6,696 nt of DNA from Cellvibrionaceae bacterium (GTDB taxonomy: Bacteria > Pseudomonadota > Gammaproteobacteria > Pseudomonadales > Cellvibrionaceae). A program made the translations under genes and the position numbers. The first letter of the stretch is position 1; each line of letters begins with the position of its first letter. The DNA lies in assembly GCA_027012915.1 (NCBI GenBank), contig JALUYN010000617.1, positions 1 to 6,696 on the forward strand. Direction: 5' to 3'. Below the pieces are notes generated by a model. That model was not told where the DNA came from. It worked only from the letters and a program-made list of their open reading frames with translations, and searched no databases. This document shows positions 1 through 5,125 of the stretch, piece after piece.

Positions 1-666
1 GGGGCATTGGCGGGCTTCTTGATAGGATTCTTCTAGCCGCCGTTTTATGGCTCGGGCGCGCTCTATGACTTCAGCGAGCTTTGGGTTTCTATTCAGCTCA
101 AAGCAGAGGCGACTCTGCTGTTGGTTATTCCTTCGTTGTGTGTGTGATTTTTGTGGGATTACATAGAGACAGTTGTCTTTTATCTGTTCCCAGCGCAGCG
201 CCCAGATATCCTGTTGTCTTAATGCGGTTTGCAGTATCAGGTCCATGGATAGTTGAAGCCATTCTGGGGCTTCTATGTAAATGCTTACATATTGATCCGG
301 GTTCATTACAGTGCGGCTGGTGGGCTTGGGGATGCGCCTGAGTTGTGCTGCGTGACCAGGATTGACAAGGTGGTCGGGGAAAACCCCGCGAGTGCGGGCG
401 AATTGAAAGATGCTCGTCAGGATTCCCCTAATTTTTTGATATTCGTGGGTGCTGGTTAATGTGTCATAGAATTGGGCTACATCGTAGGTGGATATTTGAT
501 CAATTGCGCGGTTGTTGAAATGCTTCTTCAAGCGGTTGAGCCTTTGTTTTCTGGCGGTAACCGTGTTGGGTTTTGGGCGTTTACGGGGATCGTCGTAGGA
601 CAGTTTCTCCCAGTAGTAAAATTCCTGGTCCGCCATGTCGGAAAAGCTTGGGTAGTGTTGGTCCAT
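1..666 (-). CDS. Tyrosine recombinase / phage integrase (partial, N-terminal 222 aa; C-terminus beyond left edge)
   Basis: The reverse strand is open from an ATG at 666 to the window edge without a stop, giving 222 residues. Residues about 35-110 have the look of the helical core-binding (SAM-like) domain of phage integrases. After the linker, the catalytic domain starts with MNPDQY (121-126) and APEWLQLSMDL, followed by box I, TALRQQDIWALRW (147-159). R150 is the expected first catalytic arginine, and the PQKSHT turn places K173 as the expected beta-hairpin lysine. The HxxR box and nucleophilic tyrosine should lie further left, outside the window, so activity cannot be judged. Upstream of 666 the frame is open for 15 more codons but has no other ATG; a second Met at residue 11 is an alternative start, and no strong ribosome site is visible. 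Known role of the family: site-specific integration and excision of prophages or genomic islands. The exact element type is unknown. Confidence 0.85.
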   Translation of the reverse strand, partial: MDQHYPSFSDMADQEFYYWEKLSYDDPRKRPKPNTVTARKQRLNRLKKHFNNRAIDQISTYDVAQFYDTLTSTHEYQKIRGILTSIFQFARTRGVFPDHLVNPGHAAQLRRIPKPTSRTVMNPDQYVSIYIEAPEWLQLSMDLILQTALRQQDIWALRWEQIKDNCLYVIPQKSHTQRRNNQQQSRLCFELNRNPKLAEVIERARAIKRRLEESYQEARQCP

Positions 667-705
667 AGAAGCTTGGTTACTAATTGAGTGAGGGAATTCG
701 CTAGG

Positions 706-897
706 ATGAATTTAAATATGGTGTCGAGTGCAGGACAATCCGTCGCGAGTATGGGGATAGCGTGCTTAGTGCAAGTTGCTTTTATAGGTGTGGCAAAGAA
801 GGCACCGACTTGCGACCGCTACATAAAGTCGGTGTCAGAGATTGAGGCGATTACGCAAATGCAAGGATTGCGTGAAATCACTCATCAGTATCCGTGA
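706..897 (+). CDS. Doubtful small ORF, hydrophobic N-terminal segment, unknown
   Basis: An open frame of 63 codons can start at ATG 706 or at ATG 718, which has AGGA about 11 bases upstream. It ends at TGA 895-897. The product would have a hydrophobic stretch (SMGIACLVQVAFIGVA) followed by a polar tail with one cysteine. I recognise no family. Two strong stem-loops (801-836 and 849-879) fall inside it and the candidate integrase promoter overlaps its start, which argues against coding. It ends 16 bases before the lipoprotein start on the same strand, so a short membrane or secreted protein in one operon with it remains possible. Chance ORF is the more likely reading. Confidence 0.2.
   Translation: MNLNMVSSAGQSVASMGIACLVQVAFIGVAKKAPTCDRYIKSVSEIEAITQMQGLREITHQYP
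710..738 (-). promoter_or_regulatory. Candidate sigma-70 promoter for the integrase
   Basis: On the reverse strand, TTGTCC (733-738) and TTAAAT (710-715) are separated by exactly 17 bases. Each matches the -35 or -10 consensus at four of six positions. Transcription would begin near 703, leaving a leader of about 37 bases before the integrase ATG at 666. This is by eye only; AT-rich sequence can mimic such boxes. Confidence 0.3.
801..836. repeat. Inverted repeat / stem-loop, 9-bp perfect core arms
   Basis: CACCGACTT (803-811) is exactly complementary to AAGTCGGTG (826-834), with a 14-base loop. A G-T wobble (802/835) and a G-C pair (801/836) extend the stem to 11. On the minus strand the stem is followed by TTCTTTG, a weak T-rich tail, so it could be a poor terminator in that direction. 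It could also be an operator or recombinase-related site upstream of the integrase. Function is not determined. Confidence 0.55.
849..879. repeat. Imperfect inverted repeat / stem-loop
   Basis: ACGCAA (853-858) pairs with TTGCGT (868-873) around a 9-base loop. GATT (849-852) and AATC (876-879) extend the stem past a two-base bulge. It lies 12 bases after the preceding stem-loop and 34 bases before the lipoprotein start. No T-tract follows on either strand. Role unknown. Confidence 0.4.
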
Positions 898-917
898 TAA
901 GAGGGATCTATCCGTGA
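889..917 (+). repeat. 9-bp direct repeat with 20-bp period
   Basis: TATCCGTGA occurs at 889-897 and again at 909-917, a period of 20 bases or about two helical turns. The second copy contains the GTG start of the lipoprotein gene and the first ends on the TGA of the doubtful upstream ORF. It may be a small duplication, a protein-binding pair, or coincidence. Confidence 0.35.
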
Positions 918-1342
918 AGTGTAAACTGCTACTCGTTTTTATATCTGTTGTAGGCCTGTCCGGCTGTTCTTTTCTGGCCTATACCCCTGTTGTCGTTTCG
1001 GCATCGCTGGGGCTCAATAAGGAGGATTTAAGTGAAAAGCCTGAATACAAAGATGTTGTTGGCAGGCCTTTCTCGCTTGCTCCCTTAGATGATGTGCCTT
1101 GGCTTCTCAAGAAATTCAGCGGTGGAAGGCACCATATTGAGCGCCAGTCGAATATTGCGAACAAAATCACGGTATGTGATCTCACTGATGCGCGCTTGGT
1201 TATAGATGAAATTTTCTTCGATTCAATCAATGGTGGAGTGTTCTATAGCGCAGTTGTTGAATGTGCTGGTAAATCTTATGAGGCGCCTCTCAATCACTGG
1301 TCAGAGTCCATTCGCGTTTCCATGGACTTCATCGAACGCTAG
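914..1342 (+). CDS. Small lipoprotein of unknown function
   Basis: The predicted product is 142 residues. I chose the GTG at 914 because it gives a textbook lipoprotein signal: a short basic start (MKCK), a hydrophobic core (LLLVFISVVGL) and the lipobox LSGC with C18 as the lipidated cysteine. AGAGGG at 900-905 is well placed as ribosome site. A TTG at 842 in the same frame would put 24 polar residues before the signal and is unlikely. Serine follows the cysteine, so by the usual +2 rule the protein should go to the outer membrane. The mature part has the segment SLAPLDDVPWLLKKF and two cysteines (C88, C117) that could form a disulphide in the periplasm. No conserved family is recognised. It stands alone between a divergent integrase and purE, which would fit cargo of an integrated element. 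Confidence 0.75.
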   Translation: MKCKLLLVFISVVGLSGCSFLAYTPVVVSASLGLNKEDLSEKPEYKDVVGRPFSLAPLDDVPWLLKKFSGGRHHIERQSNIANKITVCDLTDARLVIDEIFFDSINGGVFYSAVVECAGKSYEAPLNHWSESIRVSMDFIER

Positions 1343-1417
1343 TTCTGACCGGGCTATAGCCATCAGTCACGATAAATCGTATAGCGCGCTGGCGGCATAT
1401 ATTTCCAGTCGCCATCA

Positions 1418-1434
1418 GCCCCTAGTTGAGGGGC
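1418..1434. terminator. Stem-loop, possible terminator without T-tract
   Basis: GCCCCT (1418-1423) and AGGGGC (1429-1434) form a perfect 6-bp GC-rich stem with loop AGTTG, 76 bases after the lipoprotein stop. The plus-strand tail is A-rich (AAGAAAAA) rather than T-rich, so this is not a classical intrinsic terminator. It may serve only as an RNA 3'-end structure. Confidence 0.3.
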
Positions 1435-1444
1435 AAGAAAAATC

Positions 1445-1473
1445 TACACATTACCTTCCTTAATCTGTAGAAT
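1445..1473 (+). promoter_or_regulatory. Candidate sigma-70 promoter for purE
   Basis: TACACA (1445-1450) and TAGAAT (1468-1473) are spaced by 17 bases. They match the -35 consensus at four of six and the -10 consensus at five of six positions. Transcription would start near 1480, leaving a leader of about 66 bases before the purE ATG. No E. coli-like PurR operator is recognisable around it, so purine control, if any, is not visible here. Confidence 0.4.
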
Positions 1474-1517
1474 TCGCCGCTTTTCCTGTATTTAGCCCCT
1501 GAAAATAAGGGCAGTTG

Positions 1518-1533
1518 ATCCCAGTGACGGGAT
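1518..1533 (+). promoter_or_regulatory. Small leader hairpin just upstream of the purE ribosome site
   Basis: ATCCC (1518-1522) and GGGAT (1529-1533) form a perfect 5-bp stem with a 6-base loop. It ends three bases before the GGAGA ribosome-binding sequence (1536-1540) of purE. It could influence translation initiation, but the stem is short and no ligand-binding RNA fold is recognised. Confidence 0.25.
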
Positions 1534-1545
1534 GCGGAGAACGTT

Positions 1546-2034
1546 ATGAAGCCAAAAGTAGCCGTAATCATGGGTTCCAAGAGTGATTGGGACACAATGA
1601 AAGAAGCCACCGACATCCTGGATAAGCTGGAAGTGGCTTATCACGTGGAAGTGGTCTCTGCACACAGAACGCCTGATAAGCTGATGACCTTCTCTGAAAC
1701 GGCTGTTGATAACGGTTATGAGGTGATTATTGCCGGTGCGGGTGGCGCTGCTCACTTGCCAGGCATGGTGGCGGCGAAGACCCGTTTGCCAGTACTGGGT
1801 GTGCCGGTGCAGAGCAAGGCGTTGAGTGGGCAGGACAGTTTGTTGTCTATTGTGCAGATGCCTCGCGGTGTTGCTGTGGGTACTCTGGCGATCGGTGGTG
1901 CAGGCGCGTTTAATGCGGGTTTGATGGCGTGTCAGATTCTCGCCAATAATGATGTTTCGCTGGCTGATCGTTTGGATGACTTCCGCTTTGAGCAAACCAA
2001 GGCGGTATTGGGCAATCCTGACCCGCGAGTCTAA
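1546..2034 (+). CDS. purE: N5-carboxyaminoimidazole ribonucleotide mutase (class I PurE)
   Basis: The enzyme rearranges N5-CAIR to CAIR in the cytoplasm, the second of two carboxylation steps in bacterial de novo purine synthesis. The 162-residue product is close to the usual length for bacterial PurE. Family motifs are intact: GSKSDW (10-15) for the phosphate- and substrate-binding loop, SAHRTP (38-43), and GGAAHLPGM (66-74), whose H40 and H70 correspond to conserved active-site histidines. [13 protein letters not shown] follows at 105-117. The ATG at 1546 has GGAGA six bases upstream and begins directly with the first beta strand (KVAVIMG), so the start is secure. It precedes purK on the same strand, the common gammaproteobacterial order, and was probably transcribed with it. 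The pairing with purK indicates the two-enzyme bacterial route rather than the animal-type class II PurE. Confidence 0.97.
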   Translation: MKPKVAVIMGSKSDWDTMKEATDILDKLEVAYHVEVVSAHRTPDKLMTFSETAVDNGYEVIIAGAGGAAHLPGMVAAKTRLPVLGVPVQSKALSGQDSLLSIVQMPRGVAVGTLAIGGAGAFNAGLMACQILANNDVSLADRLDDFRFEQTKAVLGNPDPRV

Positions 2035-2039
2035 TCATT

Positions 2040-2112
2040 TTGTTGGGCTTCGCCTTTGGCTCAACCCAACCTACGGGCACGTTGTGGGTTGGTGCTGAGC
2101 GAAGCCCAACAA
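2040..2112. repeat. 73-bp palindromic REP/MITE-like element between purE and purK
   Basis: The outer arms are perfect 14-bp inverted repeats: TTGTTGGGCTTCGC (2040-2053) and GCGAAGCCCAACAA (2099-2112). Inside them are further complementary pieces: GCTCA (2059-2063) with TGAGC (2096-2100), and AACCCA or CCAACC near 2063-2071 with TGGGTT or GGTTGG near 2085-2092. The sequence can therefore fold either as one long imperfect cruciform or as two smaller GTTGGG/CCCAAC hairpins. GTTGGG...CCCAACCTACG sequences of this kind are, to my knowledge, common as dispersed intergenic palindromes in gammaproteobacteria; copy number here cannot be seen. It fills most of the 97-bp gap and could alter purK expression or mRNA stability. 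It carries no coding sequence. Confidence 0.75.
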
Positions 2113-2131
2113 TCATCACGAGAGCAAAAAG

Positions 2132-3196
2132 ATGAGTAAGGTTTGGGTATTAGGTCACGGTCAGCTGGGCGCAATGTTGAAACACGCGTCTATGCCGCTG
2201 GGTGTTGATGTGGAGCCGGTGGCTCTGGACGCTCAGAATTTTCCGGATTTTAAGCCTGAAGATTATATTACCGCCGAAATTGAAAAGTGGCCGGTGACAC
2301 CGGTGACTGAGCCTCTGGCGGATCATCCTAATTTTGTTAATCGCGACGTGTTTGGCCGTCTGGCTGATCGCTTTACCCAGAAATCCCTGATCGATGAACT
2401 GGGACTGCGCACAGCGCCCTGGATGTCTGTGGACGATACGCTGACATCTGATGATGTCTATCTGAAGCTGGGTGAGCGTGCGCTGATGAAAATGCGTACC
2501 GGCGGCTATGACGGTCGAGGCCAGTATTGGCTTAAGCAGGCCGAAAACACCCAAATTCCTGACGATTGGCGCAATGAGGCCATCGTAGAACAGGCTATCA
2601 ATTTTGATGAAGAGTGCGCCATTGTTGGCGTGCGAGACCGCTCTGGTCAGAAGTTCTTCTATCCATTGACGTTAACCTTGCAGCTTGATGGTGTATTGAC
2701 CGCTTCAGTAGCACCGCTGGATCGCATTAAGCATCTGCAACCCCAAGCGGAATCCATGTTGGGAGCATTGTTAGATGCGCTCGATTATGTGGGTGTGATG
2801 GCTATGGAGTGTTTCCGAGTGGGCGATGAGTTGATTATCAACGAGCTGGCACCGCGAGTGCACAATACTGCTCACTGGACTCAGTCTGGGGCTACAGTAA
2901 GCCAGTTTGAAAGCCATGTTCGCGCCGTTGCCAATTTGCCCATTGTTCAGCCGCAGGTTAAAAACACCAGTGTAATGATCAATCTATTGGGTACCGCTTA
3001 CGATGAACGCTGGTGGGCTGTTGATGGTGCTGAGCCATATTGGTACGGCAAATCTTTGCGCGAAGGGCGCAAGATGGGGCATATCAATCTCACGCGCACT
3101 CTGGGGGGCGATCTTGTCGCCTCCTTAAATGAGCTAAAAGTTCTGTTGCCCGAGCGTTACGGGCAGGTTATCGATTGGGTGGTTAAAGAACTCTAA
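2132..3196 (+). CDS. purK: N5-carboxyaminoimidazole ribonucleotide synthase (PurK, ATP-grasp)
   Basis: The enzyme uses ATP and bicarbonate to convert AIR to N5-CAIR, the substrate of PurE, in cytosolic purine synthesis. The 354 residues match the typical PurK length. The N-terminal Rossmann-like part starts with VLGHGQLGAML (6-16). The ATP-grasp core shows NRDVFGRLADRFTQKSL (70-86), the glycine-rich loop MRTGGYDGRGQ (121-131), FDEECAIVGVR (158-168) and the metal/nucleotide region IINELAPRVHNTAHWT (235-250). NLLGT (284-288) opens the C-terminal domain. No key motif is missing. The ATG at 2132 has GAGAG (2120-2124) at good distance and leads straight into the first beta strand. In E. coli purE and purK overlap; here they lie 97 bp apart because of the palindromic insert, so translational coupling is probably lost, although co-transcription remains likely. 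Confidence 0.97.
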   Translation: MSKVWVLGHGQLGAMLKHASMPLGVDVEPVALDAQNFPDFKPEDYITAEIEKWPVTPVTEPLADHPNFVNRDVFGRLADRFTQKSLIDELGLRTAPWMSVDDTLTSDDVYLKLGERALMKMRTGGYDGRGQYWLKQAENTQIPDDWRNEAIVEQAINFDEECAIVGVRDRSGQKFFYPLTLTLQLDGVLTASVAPLDRIKHLQPQAESMLGALLDALDYVGVMAMECFRVGDELIINELAPRVHNTAHWTQSGATVSQFESHVRAVANLPIVQPQVKNTSVMINLLGTAYDERWWAVDGAEPYWYGKSLREGRKMGHINLTRTLGGDLVASLNELKVLLPERYGQVIDWVVKEL

Positions 3197-3213
3197 CCGT
3201 CTTTGTGCCTGAT

Positions 3214-3260
3214 TTGGGAGATTGCATTGGGCGTTGTCGCGCTCATTAAGGATCTCCCAA
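3214..3260 (+). terminator. Inverted repeat after purK, possible terminator
   Basis: TTGGGAGAT (3214-3222) and ATCTCCCAA (3252-3260) are perfectly complementary over 9 bp, enclosing a 29-base loop. They begin 17 bases after the purK stop and are followed by TTTCCTTTGG. The long loop and short T-run make it weak as an intrinsic terminator, but the position suits separation of purEK from the secretion genes. An operator for the downstream pair is the alternative. Confidence 0.4.
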
Positions 3261-3357
3261 TTTCCTTTGGTCAAAATTCATACTTCCTCTTTATGGCCGC
3301 CGTTTTGTAGGGCGTTAACCTCATACCTGATTCAATTTTCAGGGATGATAGTGACCT

Positions 3358-5070
3358 ATGGAGCAGCGAGCGGTAATCCCATCTATGGCGGCGCTGCTGG
3401 TATTTTGTTTTCCAGCTTACGCTCAGCCAGACGCGCATAATCAGATTCAGCAGATTGAGCAGCAGCGTCAGCGAGAGTTCCAAAAATCCTTAGAGCAGCT
3501 GCAGCGTGAAAGAGGTCGGGTTCTGACGCCTGATTCTCGAGAATACTCTGTCGATGAAGCTGAAGGGCGTTGCTTCGACGTTAATGAGGTGCGCGTTCAG
3601 GGAGTGTCTGTGTTCTCCCGAAAAGATATCGTCTCAGTGGTCTCTCGGTATCAGGGCCGGTGTTTGGGGGCATCGCAACTCGATAGCCTCCTGAATGCTA
3701 TTTCCGCTTTCTACTTTAATCGAGGCTATGTCACCAGCCGGGCCTATCTATCTGAGCAAAACCTGTCGTCCGGAACAGTGGTTGTTCAGGTGGTGGAGGG
3801 TGTACTGCAATCCATTGGGGTTGATGGTACTGATGATGAGGGCGAGAGCCAGGCGCTTCAGCGTGTTTTTCCAGCACGTGTCGATGAGGCTTTGAATCTC
3901 CGCGATATCGAACAGGGACTAGAGGCTATTAACCGTCTGCAATCTTACCGGGCGACCGTGAATCTATTGCCGGGGTCGGAGTTGGGCCAAACCCGAGTGG
4001 AGGTTGCCCATCAGCTGGTCGAGCCCTGGCAGTTACAGTTTGTAGCTAATAATTCCGGGCAGGAATCAACCGGCGAGCGACAACTGCAGGGCCTATTGAG
4101 CTGGGATAACCCTCTCGGGTTTTACGACTTCGGCTATATCAGTTATCAGGTTGACGCTGAACTTTCTCGTGATAAGCGTTCTAGTGAAAGCCTGGCGCTG
4201 CATTGGGATATGCCTTTGGGATACTGGTCCATAGGCGTTGATCTGACTCACTTCCGATATGGGCGCCCGATACGAGGCAATGGGCTCGAGTTTTCAGCGT
4301 CCGGCGATGCAAATACTCAGACGTTGTCTGCCAGTCGAGTGCTGTTTCGTGATCGAGATACTAAGGCTCGAATGAAGTGGGCATTGGCGCGCAAACACAC
4401 TCGTAACTTTGTTGAGGATGTGCGCCTGGATGTCAGTTCCAGGGTTTTGGGCTTGTCGACGTTAGCGCTTGAATATGAGCAGTATTTCCGTTCCGGCGCT
4501 TTTTTGTTGTCCGAATTTACATATACCAGAGGCCTGGATGCTTTTGGTAGTCCGGTTGACGGCGCTCTGGATGCGTCGATTCGTTCCAATGCACCCAAGG
4601 CTCAGTTTGATCGCTATAACCTGCGCTTGGACTACCGACATCCGTTTCAATGGTTGGGCGAATCTCTGCAATACAAAACTCTCTGGGAAGCTCAGCACAG
4701 TCCGGATGTTCTATTTGGTAGTGAGCAGATCAGCATTGGAAGTCTGTATACGGTACGTGGCTACAAGGCCTCTGGTCTCTCTGGCGATAGCGGCAGTTAT
4801 TGGCGTAACGATCTGTCCTGGATATTGCGACCTCAGTCGGGCGACAGGCTCATAGATGCAATTGTGCCTTACGTTGGGTTCGATGTTGGACGGATTCGCA
4901 ACGCACATCATCACGACAAGTATCGATCACTAAAAGGATGGGTTTTGGGAGTCTCTATGCAGGGTAAAGGCTGGACCGGCGAGTTGTCCTTTGCCAGTCC
5001 TCTCAATGCCCCGGGAGATCTGAATAATACCAGAGAGGAAGTCAGCGTCAGCTTGAGCATGACTCTGTGA
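3358..5070 (+). CDS. Two-partner secretion outer-membrane transporter (TpsB; ShlB/FhaC/HecB family)
   Basis: This is a full-length 570-residue type Vb secretion pore that exports its partner exoprotein across the outer membrane. The first 22 residues form a signal peptide (core MAALLVFCFP, cleavage after AYA). A Gln/Glu/Arg-rich helix at about 27-55 matches the plug helix H1 of FhaC-like transporters. POTRA1 covers about 72-150 and contains C72 and C102, likely a disulphide, plus the family signature FNRGYVTSRAYL (120-131) and VVEG. POTRA2 covers about 150-217. The rest is the beta-barrel, with the lid-loop motif VRGY at 466-469, whose arginine is conserved in the Omp85/TpsB superfamily. The protein ends in SLSMTL rather than with an aromatic residue. 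AGGGA lies 12 bases before the ATG, a somewhat long spacing, but the signal peptide supports this start. The substrate is almost certainly the product of the gene beginning 55 bases downstream. Confidence 0.95.
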   Translation: MEQRAVIPSMAALLVFCFPAYAQPDAHNQIQQIEQQRQREFQKSLEQLQRERGRVLTPDSREYSVDEAEGRCFDVNEVRVQGVSVFSRKDIVSVVSRYQGRCLGASQLDSLLNAISAFYFNRGYVTSRAYLSEQNLSSGTVVVQVVEGVLQSIGVDGTDDEGESQALQRVFPARVDEALNLRDIEQGLEAINRLQSYRATVNLLPGSELGQTRVEVAHQLVEPWQLQFVANNSGQESTGERQLQGLLSWDNPLGFYDFGYISYQVDAELSRDKRSSESLALHWDMPLGYWSIGVDLTHFRYGRPIRGNGLEFSASGDANTQTLSASRVLFRDRDTKARMKWALARKHTRNFVEDVRLDVSSRVLGLSTLALEYEQYFRSGAFLLSEFTYTRGLDAFGSPVDGALDASIRSNAPKAQFDRYNLRLDYRHPFQWLGESLQYKTLWEAQHSPDVLFGSEQISIGSLYTVRGYKASGLSGDSGSYWRNDLSWILRPQSGDRLIDAIVPYVGFDVGRIRNAHHHDKYRSLKGWVLGVSMQGKGWTGELSFASPLNAPGDLNNTREEVSVSLSMTL

Positions 5071-5108
5071 TGACAAGCAATTGAGGATTTCGAAAGAGGC
5101 TCACCAGC

Positions 5109-5122
5109 GATAACGGATTATC
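5109..5122 (+). promoter_or_regulatory. Mini-hairpin exposing the only Shine-Dalgarno-like bases of tpsA
   Basis: GATAA (5109-5113) and TTATC (5118-5122) can pair around the loop CGGA, whose GGA is the only ribosome-site-like sequence near the tpsA ATG at 5126. The stem is AT-rich and weak. It might modulate translation of the large exoprotein relative to the transporter, or be incidental. Confidence 0.2.
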
Positions 5123-5125
5123 ACT

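Larger units (their letters stand above)
1343..1545. other. Intergenic spacer with several short palindromes
   Basis: These 203 bases separate the lipoprotein gene from purE. Visible elements are a 10-bp palindrome GGCTATAGCC (1352-1361), ACGAT-AA-ATCGT (1369-1380), TGGCG/CGCCA arms (1390-1394, 1410-1414), and GCCATCAG repeated directly at 1359-1366 and 1411-1418. The hairpin at 1418-1434, the candidate purE promoter and a leader hairpin are listed separately. I see no tRNA, no PurR-type box and no supported ORF. Confidence 0.5.

Noticed and set aside
375..398. Overlapping GC-rich hairpins (CGGGG-AAAA-CCCCG and CCCGC-GAGT-GCGGG)
   Set aside because: They lie inside the integrase coding sequence, in the part encoding an ordinary FARTRGVFPD stretch, and have no T-tract; best explained by coding sequence.
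81..687. Plus-strand open frames at 81-341, 253-459 and 472-687
   Set aside because: They are antisense to the integrase reading frame, which has recognisable catalytic motifs; the plus-strand products look random in composition.
667..1545. Search for a tRNA gene or tRNA 3' end as integration target
   Set aside because: No cloverleaf, T-loop GTTCRANYC or CCA end could be identified in this stretch on either strand.
3296..3310. GCCGCCGTTTT shared with position 36-46, considered as an attachment-site repeat
   Set aside because: Only 11 bases match, one copy lies inside the integrase coding region, and flanking sequence diverges at once; chance is sufficient.
3222..3440. 72-codon plus-strand frame spanning the purK-tpsB gap
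   Set aside because: It overlaps the tpsB start in another frame and covers the inverted repeat. The tpsB frame has a signal peptide and POTRA domains, so this one is a shadow.
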